Positions 1 through 5,036 of a stretch of DNA of 5,036 nucleotides are shown piece after piece. Origin of the DNA: Kiritimatiellia bacterium (GTDB lineage Bacteria > Verrucomicrobiota > Kiritimatiellia > RFP12 > UBA1067); the NCBI GenBank assembly GCA_017521065.1, contig JAFXEA010000006.1:1-5036 (forward strand), written 5' to 3'. Each line of letters opens with the position of its first letter. Within the stretch, counting starts at the first letter, position 1. Both the position numbers and the translations under genes were made by a program. The notes under the pieces are model-generated. The model did no database searches. It worked only from the letters and a program-made list of their open reading frames with translations, and was not told where the DNA came from.

Positions 1-128
1 ATGCCATATGTCTGTGACTCAAGAAACAACTCAAGAGCCTCTCGCTCACCGTAGCCATACTTTTCGACAATCCGGCGCACAACCTCTTCATCATAATAAT
101 CAAGCAAATCAACGGGAACACTCTTCAT
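1..128 (-). CDS. Small DUF3990-partner protein, N-terminal part (runs off window)
   Basis: Reading from the ATG at 128-126 gives 42 intact codons before the window ends, so the C-terminus is not visible. The start is well supported: ATG overlaps the TGA of the DUF3990 gene as ATGA, and a strong AGGGAGG sits 5 nt upstream inside the end of that gene. The visible protein is acidic and predicted helical. It begins MKSVPVDLLDYYDEEVV and carries the stretch KYGYGEREALELFLESQTYG (residues 23-42). The pattern EALxxFLxSxTY resembles, from memory, small proteins encoded beside DUF3990 genes, including DUF3791-like ones; I could not confirm the family. By position and coupling it could be the antitoxin or a co-factor of the neighbouring ADP-ribosyltransferase-like protein. 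That role is inference. The open frame and the start are secure; the function is not. Confidence 0.75.
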   Translation of the reverse strand, partial: MKSVPVDLLDYYDEEVVRRIVEKYGYGEREALELFLESQTYG

Positions 129-604
129 ATAAGCCTCCCTTCGACAAACTTTAAACACGCAAGCGCCGCATCCGTCTTCATTGCATACTGATCCTTCAAC
201 CTCTGCGGCAAAAGCCTCCGCAAGGCTTCATCCTCAGAATACGCACCTTTGAAGTAAAGGTTCAACACCGGCATAGTGTTGTCATTAGCAACAGGTCCAG
301 ATACGATATCATAGTCCGCCTCATCAAACATGCCATTCCTGTTGCGGGATACATATTTGAGCCATGCCGCATCAGGTTCAAGAAAATCCAATCTATGCAA
401 GGTTGAAGATGCAATCTCGTCAAATTCATAGATGGACACCACGGCACACCCTTCGCCTCTACGCAAAACCGATGTTTTTGCCCAACGCGATGCCTGTTCG
501 AAATCAGAAGTGAGGTAGAATGCCCGACCAAAATCCAACGCCCGGACACTCTGCATTAATTTCGGCTTCACTACATCAATATTGCTTCCGTGGTACAATT
601 TCAT
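125..604 (-). CDS. DUF3990 family protein, ADP-ribosyltransferase-like, probable toxin-type component
   Basis: A complete 159-residue protein with no signal peptide or membrane segment, so probably cytoplasmic. It matches the DUF3990 pattern from end to end: N-terminal LYHGS (His5, Gly6, Ser7), RALDFGRAFYLTS (residues 21-33), YDIVSGPVANDNT (98-110), then QRLKDQY (134-140) and a final LKFVE. The family is uncharacterised but is regarded as having an ADP-ribosyltransferase-like fold. The N-terminal HG and the FYLT block would correspond to NAD-binding elements of such folds; this mapping is by analogy. An oddity is Ala28 in FGRAFYLT, where I expect FGxGFYLT. The gene starts 45 nt after the phosphoesterase stop, behind a perfect inverted repeat, and shares ATGA with a small downstream gene. 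That arrangement fits a two-gene toxin-antitoxin or similar accessory module, but no activity can be read from sequence alone. A GGAG lies 10 nt before the ATG. Confidence 0.88.
   Translation of the reverse strand: MKLYHGSNIDVVKPKLMQSVRALDFGRAFYLTSDFEQASRWAKTSVLRRGEGCAVVSIYEFDEIASSTLHRLDFLEPDAAWLKYVSRNRNGMFDEADYDIVSGPVANDNTMPVLNLYFKGAYSEDEALRRLLPQRLKDQYAMKTDAALACLKFVEGRLI
134..140 (-). promoter_or_regulatory. Strong Shine-Dalgarno inside the DUF3990 gene
   Basis: On the minus strand the sequence reads AGGGAGG, then 5 nt, then ATG at 128. It is embedded in the last codons (Glu-Gly-Arg) of the DUF3990 gene. Together with the ATGA overlap it indicates translational coupling of the two genes and fixes the start of the downstream small protein. 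Confidence 0.75.
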
Positions 605-614
605 GCTTTATTCT

Positions 615-618
615 CTCC
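615..618 (-). promoter_or_regulatory. Ribosome binding site of the DUF3990 gene
   Basis: The minus strand reads GGATGGGAGAGAATAAAGC before the ATG at 604. The GGAG core is 10 nt from the start, somewhat long but acceptable, and a GAGAG overlaps it at shorter distance. It lies immediately downstream of the inverted repeat, so folding or protein binding there could affect access to it. Confidence 0.5.
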
Positions 619-623
619 CATCC

Positions 624-643
624 AATTTGCAGCGTTGCAAATT
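624..643. repeat. Perfect inverted repeat (AATTTGCA-N4-TGCAAATT), candidate operator or hairpin
   Basis: Two perfectly complementary 8-nt arms are separated by 4 nt. The dyad occupies most of the 45-nt gap between the phosphoesterase stop and the DUF3990 start. The minus strand after it reads GGATGGGAG, with no T run, so it is not a typical intrinsic terminator for the phosphoesterase gene. Its place directly before the ribosome binding site of a probable toxin-type gene pair suggests an autoregulatory operator or an mRNA hairpin; that is inference. A weak extended -10-like TGGCATAAT (minus strand, 649-641) abuts it, but I see no matching -35 box. Confidence 0.55.
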
Positions 644-649
644 ATGCCA

Positions 650-1681
650 TCATTTCTTTGCCGATCGCGCCTTTTTGGCATTCGCCTTCAATGCCGCATC
701 CTTTTTCGCCTTAAGCACCTTCATCTTTTCGACAACCTTCGGGTCAGCCGGGATGTCGAGAACAGGATGGTACACTTCGGATTTTGTAGTCGCCTGCGTA
801 AGATAGTTCCCGGGGATTATTCCATCAAGCTTGAGGTTCACGACCGTTGGCCCATCCTTCTGCATCGTAACCCATGTGATGTGGTCGAACTCACCATACT
901 CAAGCCCCATGAGTTTGCTGCGGTCTTTTGCATTGCCCGCACTGCATCCGCCAGCGACGGAAAGCGTGTAGTATTCACGGCCATGTCTCTTGGCGTACAC
1001 GTATTCATGCCAATCTCCGGCGAACACCGTATATTTGCGGTTGGCTAGCTCGTTCGTTTCGAGAGACTTCCAGTAGGAGCTATCCCACACCGAAGGCTGA
1101 TGCATGAATATGAACGTCCAGCGGACATCGGCATTGTCGGCGAGAGTCTTTTTGATCCAGTCCAGCTGTTCAGGGGTGAGTGCGCACTGATTCGGACGCG
1201 AATCCCTGCCTGACATCGTATCTATCGCCATAAAAAGACAGCGCTTGTAGGTGAAGCTGTAGTATGTATTGTCGCCGTAGAACTCGCGCCACACCTTGCT
1301 TGAATCCTCATGATGGCGCGGATACGCAGGGCGCGAACGTGTAATGTCATGGTTTCCCACCACGTAGAAGAACGGTGCATAAACCCTGGAGGTGAAGCTC
1401 TTCAGTTCCTCCTGCTGTTTGCGCAGTATGTCCGGTGTGGTTACCCCCTGAACAATATCTCCGACAGTCATTACAAATTCAGGACGCATCAGGTTTACGC
1501 ATTTTAGCGCATTCGTGAACGCGCCGCGAAAATCTCCGCCAGAACGATCAGGAATGATGGCAAAACGGAAATCCTCCGGATCGTTCTGGAAGTTAAGGTG
1601 CGTCCAGGGCGTACGATCCGCCGCCGTTGCCACAGCTGCGATCATGACTAATATCGTTGATGCTATCACATTTGCTTTCAT
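650..1681 (-). CDS. Secreted calcineurin-like metallophosphoesterase of the DR(S/T)GG type
   Basis: 343 residues from the ATG at 1681. An ATG two codons upstream (1687) is in frame, but AAGGA abuts it with no spacer while sitting 6 nt before the second ATG, so I prefer the second. The N-terminus MKANVIASTILVMIAAVATA is a clear Sec signal peptide with cleavage near residue 20-21. Calcineurin-like phosphoesterase motifs follow in order: PDRSGG (44-49), GDIVQG (74-79), GNHD (109-112), FMHQP (193-197) and GDWHEY (222-227). They imply a two-metal hydrolase acting outside the cytoplasmic membrane on an unknown phosphoester. Two ligand positions are atypical: the D-x-H of motif I is D45-R-S47, and the GHxH of the last motif is G-D223-W-H225. 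The first change is shared by DRTGG-type relatives as I recall them; the second looks unusual. The last 25 residues contain 10 Lys and 7 Ala, a basic tail beyond the catalytic domain. The gene has its own candidate promoter. Confidence 0.92.
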   Translation of the reverse strand: MKANVIASTILVMIAAVATAADRTPWTHLNFQNDPEDFRFAIIPDRSGGDFRGAFTNALKCVNLMRPEFVMTVGDIVQGVTTPDILRKQQEELKSFTSRVYAPFFYVVGNHDITRSRPAYPRHHEDSSKVWREFYGDNTYYSFTYKRCLFMAIDTMSGRDSRPNQCALTPEQLDWIKKTLADNADVRWTFIFMHQPSVWDSSYWKSLETNELANRKYTVFAGDWHEYVYAKRHGREYYTLSVAGGCSAGNAKDRSKLMGLEYGEFDHITWVTMQKDGPTVVNLKLDGIIPGNYLTQATTKSEVYHPVLDIPADPKVVEKMKVLKAKKDAALKANAKKARSAKK

Positions 1682-1687
1682 GGTCAT

Positions 1688-1692
1688 TCCTT
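1688..1692 (-). promoter_or_regulatory. Shine-Dalgarno that decides the phosphoesterase start
   Basis: The minus strand reads GAAAAGGA, then ATGACCATG. AAGGA directly touches the first ATG (1687) but is 6 nt from the second (1681). The normal spacing favours translation from 1681, giving a signal peptide that begins MKAN. Confidence 0.65.
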
Positions 1693-1714
1693 TTCTGTTG
1701 TAAAAACGATTGTC

Positions 1715-1743
1715 ATTGTATCACGTCAAAAATTTTTGTGCAA
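1715..1743 (-). promoter_or_regulatory. Candidate promoter of the phosphoesterase gene
   Basis: On the minus strand TACAAT (1720-1715, 5 of 6 to the -10 consensus) lies exactly 17 nt downstream of TTGCAC (1743-1738), which keeps only TTG of the -35 consensus. Transcription would start near 1708, leaving a leader of about 27 nt with the AAGGA. A TTGACG at 1729-1724 is a better -35 by sequence, but I find no good -10 at the matching distance. The site overlaps the candidate terminator of the upstream gene. Confidence 0.4.
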
Positions 1744-1760
1744 TCAGAACGCTCAAAAAC
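1728..1760 (-). terminator. Candidate intrinsic terminator after the LamG-module gene
   Basis: The hairpin begins 3 nt after the TAG of the large gene. On the minus strand TTTTTG (1759-1754) pairs with CAAAAA (1738-1733). After an A-A mismatch, GCG (1752-1750) pairs with TGC (1742-1740, one G-T wobble) around a 7-nt loop. Five T residues follow (1732-1728). The stem is AT-rich and therefore weak, but stem, loop and T run are in the right order. The AAAAATTTTT core could also act in the opposite direction. Confidence 0.4.
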
Positions 1761-1762
1761 GA

Positions 1763-4700
1763 CTACCGCACAATAACACGCAGTCCGCGGGGACTCAACC
1801 GCCACACAAGGCGCACAAAATCCGAAACCCGTTCATCAACCTTGTGAGTATAAGTAGAACCATGATATCTTATCGGTTCACCCCATACTCCATCCTGTGC
1901 TGCTTCGAGCGTGTAACCGACAACAGTGCGATGGCAGCCGAACCTGTCCACCACGTTCGTGGCCGAGAACGTCCATTCTCCCTGCACATGGTAGAGACCC
2001 GGCTCCTCGACCGCCGCTCCGCACGAACCACCCGCCACTTCCACATTCGGACGGTATGCACGACGCACTTCATCTATCTCACGGTTCTTTTCAAGTTCGG
2101 CATCGCTCAACACCCGGTCATAGATGCGCACGTTTTTGATTTCGCCTTTGAGATACCAGTCCGTATATGATTCAGATATATTTCCCCGTCCACCGCCGAA
2201 TATGGGTGTGATGGCACCAATATCAACCTGTCTATCCCATGTTCCCCACGTCAAGGGGGTTGCCGTCTCAAAAAAGGCCTTCTTCCCGTCCTTGTAAATA
2301 GCCGTGAGATAATCGCCGGCCCAAGAATATTTTTCGCCGGCAATATAGTCACCCAGCTTCCAATACCAAAGTTTCATCTCCGAGTTCCAGTAGATATTGA
2401 GTTTGTCGGTGGTGATGGTGAGTCCCATTATCGTGGGATAAGCGCTTGTCTGCAGAGACATATCCACATTATTGCAAGCCACCTGCACCGTGACGGTCGT
2501 GGAAAGCGCAAGCGCATTGTCCATGATCGCGACCGTCTTGCCCCCAAAGAAATAACCGTCTCGCGTCCACGCACTCGAATCGCCATCGGCATGATGTGTA
2601 ATCGCCGCCGATCCTCCCCTGGCAAGGTTAATCCAGGATGTCGCCCCGGCGTCCTGAGGCTTTTCCGCACCAGCGTTGCGAAACCCGTCAAGATGCAGAA
2701 TAAGTCCATCCCGCACATAGTCATCCACGTCAGGCACAGGAATAACACCTCGAACAACCTTGGCTCCCCATGTAAGCCTTACGCTCGGCCAGTTTCCTGA
2801 CACAGGACTTGTCCATGTTGTAGACTGCATATTGGTAACAGGATTTGTCCATGATTTCTTTTCTGCATCCCATGTCTCAAGTACATATCCAGCAAATTCA
2901 TAATCCTTGTCCCCGATGGTCTTTTGTGTTGAATCATCCATTTTAAACGTCCATCCTGACGGCAGGTACATTCCGTTCGGCTCGCGTCCTTCATACCCTT
3001 CCAGTTCGGTCGCCACTACAACGGAATTAGTTGGCAGAACGCCTGATACCTCACCAAAGAAACGGTAATCATCAATTATTCGATTCCACATAAGCTCATC
3101 ATCCGCAAGCACTCTGCAGTATGCACGTACCGCATGAACGGTCCCGATCATTGTCCGGCCCGAAATCCCAGTGTCACCAGCTAGACCGGCAGCCCCTACA
3201 TACCAATATCTCTCGCCGTATTCTTTTGTTGACGTTCCCGATGTCAAATCGGAATTCGGCAAAACCGTCTGAAACACACATTTATTGCCTTGATCGACCA
3301 TAGCGGTAGCATATCTGCCAGCCCATGACGATAGCACTCCGTTTTGACCGCCGATGTTCAAAATCTTCAGCTGCAGACTTGCTCCGGTGGTATATGTGTA
3401 CAAATTGCAATAGTCATCAGTTGTTCCGAACGGAGCAGGATACGAACGCTTCTGCTGTGCAGGGACAAACGCGGTAACCGTCTGAACCGTAACCTTTCGT
3501 TCCGGAGCAATGTTAATTGCAGACTTGGTTACGCCGTAGGAATTACCGTTGAAATAACAACCGTTTTCATTCCAGTGCCGCAGATTTTCAGTCGCTATCA
3601 AGGATGATGTTAACTCTTCAAAATTCAAATCGTTCTTGCTTGGCGAAAGGTCCTTCCAGGTATCTGCGCAGACATCCCGCGTTTTTCCAAGCCCCGCATT
3701 CTCGATACCGTCGAAATGAAGCACCAGCCCATCCTGCATATAATGTGCCGCGGACAGTTCACCAAGAATACCTTCCGTCTCTTCCCATTGCCAGGTAATG
3801 CGCACCTTCTCATCCTCTGACACTTCGCAGAATCTTTTGGTGCATTCAACGGCTTCCAGCCATGTTTCTGTCTCTGCATCCCACCTCTCGAGATTATATC
3901 CATTAGCCGCATATATCTTTTCGCCGACCTTGACGCTCACAGGAGCGGAAAACACATGCTTCCCGTCTACCGCATACACTCCGGCAGGCTCCGCACCCTC
4001 TGCGCCAATGACAGAAGTGCGCACTATGGCATTCGTGACAGGAATCCCGGTCTTGTAACGAATAATGTCAAGCGCATTGTTTTTTGCCAACTCATCTTGC
4101 GTAAGCGCACGATTGTAAATGCGCAAAGTATTGTAGGTGCAATATGCCTGACGGGAATATGAAGAAGTTTTTTCACTTTTAAACCGGTCTTCCAAGCCTG
4201 TGGTTCCATTCAGGTAATCCGGCACACTATCACTAATCACTCCGCTGTTCGCCAACACCCAACGCGCACTCTTGGGACTTGCGGCACCCTCTTTTCGATC
4301 CATTGAAAAACCTCGTCCCCCACCTTCTGCACTGCAGTTCTCATACATAGCCGCTGTCGAATCAGACATAACACAGGCAAAATCAACCTCGCCCCAATTG
4401 GATACGGATGGTCTCACATTCTTACCTTGGGTGCTATCCCATCCTCCGCAACCATAATTATCAGTAAGCCATTGGACCATGAACGCTCCAGACGCACGAT
4501 AAATCCTGAAATCAAATTGCGATACCGGAGACAGAAATGTCGAAGAAAAACCACCGTCTGTCATTTGTTTTGAACGCGGGAAATGACCGTACGCTTCAAT
4601 GGTAAGATTTGGAGTGTCCGGCAGCGCCTTATCCGTTATCGCATACGACATGCCGGCAAAGAGATACCCGTTGCCGTTCTGCCATGCGCTGGTATCCGTA

Positions 4701-4948
4701 TCCGTACGCTTGACGAAGTTTGCCCAGTTGCCGCGGCCAGAAAGGTCGACCCATTTGGAAGCCGAGCTGTCGTGCGGCTTGAGAGCCCCGACGTTGCGAA
4801 TGCCGTCAAGATGGAGAACCAACCCATCCTGGACATACGAGTCCGGCTCGTACTTTAGAGCTGCATCAACCGACGTTGTACCAAGAACAACAGCCATTAT
4901 CGAGGCAGATACATGAATCTTTGAATTTACAAATACTTGTTTGCTCAT
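1763..4948 (-). CDS. Large exported protein with three tandem LamG-like/beta-module units
   Basis: 1061 residues. The N-terminus (MSKQVFVNSK, a hydrophobic stretch at 11-25, then SVDA-A) is a Sec signal peptide cleaved near residue 29. Three units follow, at about 36-392, 401-732 and 742-1052. Each opens with DGLVLHxDGI (41, 406, 747), continues to a W-x-(D/N)-L motif, and closes its first domain with a LamG-type ending: LRIYNRALTQDEL (275-287), VRAYCRVLADDEL (607-619), VRIYDRVLSDAEL (940-952). This is the concanavalin-like jelly roll of LamG (Laminin_G_3-like) proteins, which usually bind glycans or proteins. Each unit ends with a second module carrying EPxGxY or EPGLY, a GYxLE motif and VRxxW. 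I see no catalytic motif, LPXTG, PEP-CTERM or lipobox; the protein ends WRLSPRGLRVIVR, so its anchoring is unknown. An adhesin or binding protein of the cell surface is the likeliest role. The start is backed by the promoter and signal peptide, but the GAGG lies only 2 nt from the ATG. Confidence 0.9.
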   Translation of the reverse strand: MSKQVFVNSKIHVSASIMAVVLGTTSVDAALKYEPDSYVQDGLVLHLDGIRNVGALKPHDSSASKWVDLSGRGNWANFVKRTDTDTSAWQNGNGYLFAGMSYAITDKALPDTPNLTIEAYGHFPRSKQMTDGGFSSTFLSPVSQFDFRIYRASGAFMVQWLTDNYGCGGWDSTQGKNVRPSVSNWGEVDFACVMSDSTAAMYENCSAEGGGRGFSMDRKEGAASPKSARWVLANSGVISDSVPDYLNGTTGLEDRFKSEKTSSYSRQAYCTYNTLRIYNRALTQDELAKNNALDIIRYKTGIPVTNAIVRTSVIGAEGAEPAGVYAVDGKHVFSAPVSVKVGEKIYAANGYNLERWDAETETWLEAVECTKRFCEVSEDEKVRITWQWEETEGILGELSAAHYMQDGLVLHFDGIENAGLGKTRDVCADTWKDLSPSKNDLNFEELTSSLIATENLRHWNENGCYFNGNSYGVTKSAINIAPERKVTVQTVTAFVPAQQKRSYPAPFGTTDDYCNLYTYTTGASLQLKILNIGGQNGVLSSWAGRYATAMVDQGNKCVFQTVLPNSDLTSGTSTKEYGERYWYVGAAGLAGDTGISGRTMIGTVHAVRAYCRVLADDELMWNRIIDDYRFFGEVSGVLPTNSVVVATELEGYEGREPNGMYLPSGWTFKMDDSTQKTIGDKDYEFAGYVLETWDAEKKSWTNPVTNMQSTTWTSPVSGNWPSVRLTWGAKVVRGVIPVPDVDDYVRDGLILHLDGFRNAGAEKPQDAGATSWINLARGGSAAITHHADGDSSAWTRDGYFFGGKTVAIMDNALALSTTVTVQVACNNVDMSLQTSAYPTIMGLTITTDKLNIYWNSEMKLWYWKLGDYIAGEKYSWAGDYLTAIYKDGKKAFFETATPLTWGTWDRQVDIGAITPIFGGGRGNISESYTDWYLKGEIKNVRIYDRVLSDAELEKNREIDEVRRAYRPNVEVAGGSCGAAVEEPGLYHVQGEWTFSATNVVDRFGCHRTVVGYTLEAAQDGVWGEPIRYHGSTYTHKVDERVSDFVRLVWRLSPRGLRVIVR
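1793..2725 (-). repeat. Protein repeat unit 3 (LamG-like plus degenerate EPGLY module)
   Basis: Residues about 742-1052. It opens with YVRDGLILHLDGFRNAG and has SWINL (771-775). The final module has EPGLYHV (982-988), WTFSA (992-996), GYTLE (1011-1015) and FVRLVW (1044-1049). The WD after GYxLE in units 1 and 2 is missing here (AAQDG instead), so this copy has drifted or changed role. Confidence 0.78.
2753..3748 (-). repeat. Protein repeat unit 2 (LamG-like plus EPxGxY module)
   Basis: Residues about 401-732. It opens with YMQDGLVLHFDGIENAG and contains TWKDLS (430-435). The second module has EPNGMY (656-661), WTFKM (666-670), GYVLETWD (687-694) and VRLTW (723-727). It is clearly homologous to unit 1 in protein but well diverged in DNA. 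Confidence 0.8.
3773..4843 (-). repeat. Protein repeat unit 1 (LamG-like plus EPxGxY module)
   Basis: Residues about 36-392 of the large protein. The LamG-like part spans roughly 36-297 and is the longest of the three, with extra sequence around residues 160-265. The second module spans roughly 316-388, with EPAGVY (320-325), GYNLERWD (350-357) and VRITWQW (382-388). Confidence 0.8.
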
Positions 4949-4950
4949 GT

Positions 4951-4954
4951 CCTC
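4951..4954 (-). promoter_or_regulatory. Short-spaced ribosome binding site of the large gene
   Basis: The minus strand reads GGTGAGGAC before ATG. GAGG is only 2 nt from the start, closer than usual, and the next candidate (AAGG, 4965-4962) is 13 nt away. The alternative in-frame ATG at codon 18 has no Shine-Dalgarno and would shorten the signal peptide, so the start at 4948 is kept. Confidence 0.45.
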
Positions 4955-4973
4955 ACCGTAGCCTTTCTGTCAT
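4953..4973 (-). other. Possible 6-codon leader ORF (MTERLR)
   Basis: An ATG at 4973 opens a six-codon frame ending in TGA at 4955-4953, four nt before the start codon of the large gene; the stop overlaps that gene's GAGG. No Shine-Dalgarno precedes it and it would lie about 11 nt from the predicted transcript 5' end. It may be chance. Confidence 0.15.
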
Positions 4974-4990
4974 GAAATAAATACTTGTTT

Positions 4991-5019
4991 CCTATAGTTA
5001 TTCCCTTACTGCACGTCAA
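4991..5019 (-). promoter_or_regulatory. Sigma70-like promoter of the large LamG-module gene
   Basis: On the minus strand TTGACG (5019-5014, 5 of 6 to the -35 consensus) is followed after exactly 17 nt by TATAGG (4996-4991, 4 of 6 to the -10 consensus). Transcription would begin near 4984, giving a leader of about 36 nt. Nothing else is visible in the last bases of the window. Confidence 0.55.
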
Positions 5020-5036
5020 GGCGCACAATCGCACCC

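Larger units (their letters stand above)
4931..4990. repeat. 12-bp direct repeat AAATACTTGTTT, copies at 4931-4942 and 4979-4990
   Basis: The two copies are identical and offset by 48 bp. Read on the minus strand (AAACAAGTATTT), the upstream copy covers the predicted transcription start just after the -10 box, while the downstream copy is codons 3-6 of the large gene (Lys-Gln-Val-Phe). It may be a remnant of a small local duplication or a paired regulatory site. Confidence 0.6.

Noticed and set aside
624..643. Inverted repeat as an intrinsic terminator of the phosphoesterase gene
   Set aside because: The stem is AT-rich and is followed by GGATGGGAG on the minus strand, without a T run.
590..1048. 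152-codon open frame on the plus strand
   Set aside because: It lies antisense inside the phosphoesterase gene, has no recognisable domain, and the opposite strand has clear catalytic motifs and a signal peptide.
1727..1738. CAAAAATTTTTG palindrome as a stand-alone operator
   Set aside because: It is explained by the 3' arm plus T run of the terminator-like hairpin, and A-T runs of this kind are common by chance.
1736..2170. 144-codon open frame on the plus strand
   Set aside because: It is antisense to the end of the large LamG-module gene and has low-complexity, unconvincing composition; the minus-strand frame shows clear repeat homology.
1793..4843. Tandem repeats as a DNA satellite or recent duplication
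   Set aside because: The three units are homologous in protein, but their DNA is well diverged with only short matches, so this is old domain duplication.
4583..4916. Overlapping plus-strand open frames of 91 and 105 codons
   Set aside because: They mirror the first LamG unit and signal-peptide region of the large gene and show no domain or ribosome binding site of their own.

Overview
The window looks like a bacterial chromosomal segment in which every supported gene lies on the minus strand, so the biological order runs from high to low coordinates. The best guess for the source is the PVC superphylum, in particular a Kiritimatiellota/Verrucomicrobiota-Lentisphaerota type bacterium, perhaps from a gut. 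This rests on two protein styles: a secreted protein built from tandem LamG-like modules opening with 'DGLVLHxDGI', and a secreted phosphoesterase of the 'DR(S/T)GG' type. There is no rRNA or marker gene, so the assignment is an inference from resemblance.

Layout in transcription order. (1) 5036-4949: leader region with a good sigma70-like promoter (TTGACG, 17 bp, TATAGG), a 12-bp direct repeat and a short-spaced Shine-Dalgarno. (2) 4948-1763: a 1061-residue exported protein with three tandem units, each a LamG/concanavalin-like domain followed by a roughly 75-residue beta-type module that I do not recognise as a named family. (3) 1762-1682: intergenic region with a plausible intrinsic terminator overlapping a candidate promoter. 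(4) 1681-650: exported calcineurin-like metallophosphoesterase (343 residues from the better-supported start) with unusual active-site motifs and a lysine-rich tail. (5) 649-605: short gap with a perfect 8+8 bp inverted repeat. (6) 604-125: DUF3990 protein (ADP-ribosyltransferase-like). (7) 128-1: first 42 codons of a small protein that overlaps gene 6 by ATGA and runs off the window.

Functional reading. Genes 2 and 4 are a cell-surface or extracellular pair: a probable glycan- or protein-binding multidomain protein next to a secreted phosphoesterase; any joint role is inference. Genes 6 and 7 are a tightly coupled pair of the kind expected for an ADP-ribosyltransferase toxin with a small partner. 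The dyad just before them is a candidate operator or RNA structure. No CRISPR array, insertion sequence, tRNA or rRNA was seen. Apart from the gaps described, the window is densely coding and has no gene-free stretch longer than 300 bases.
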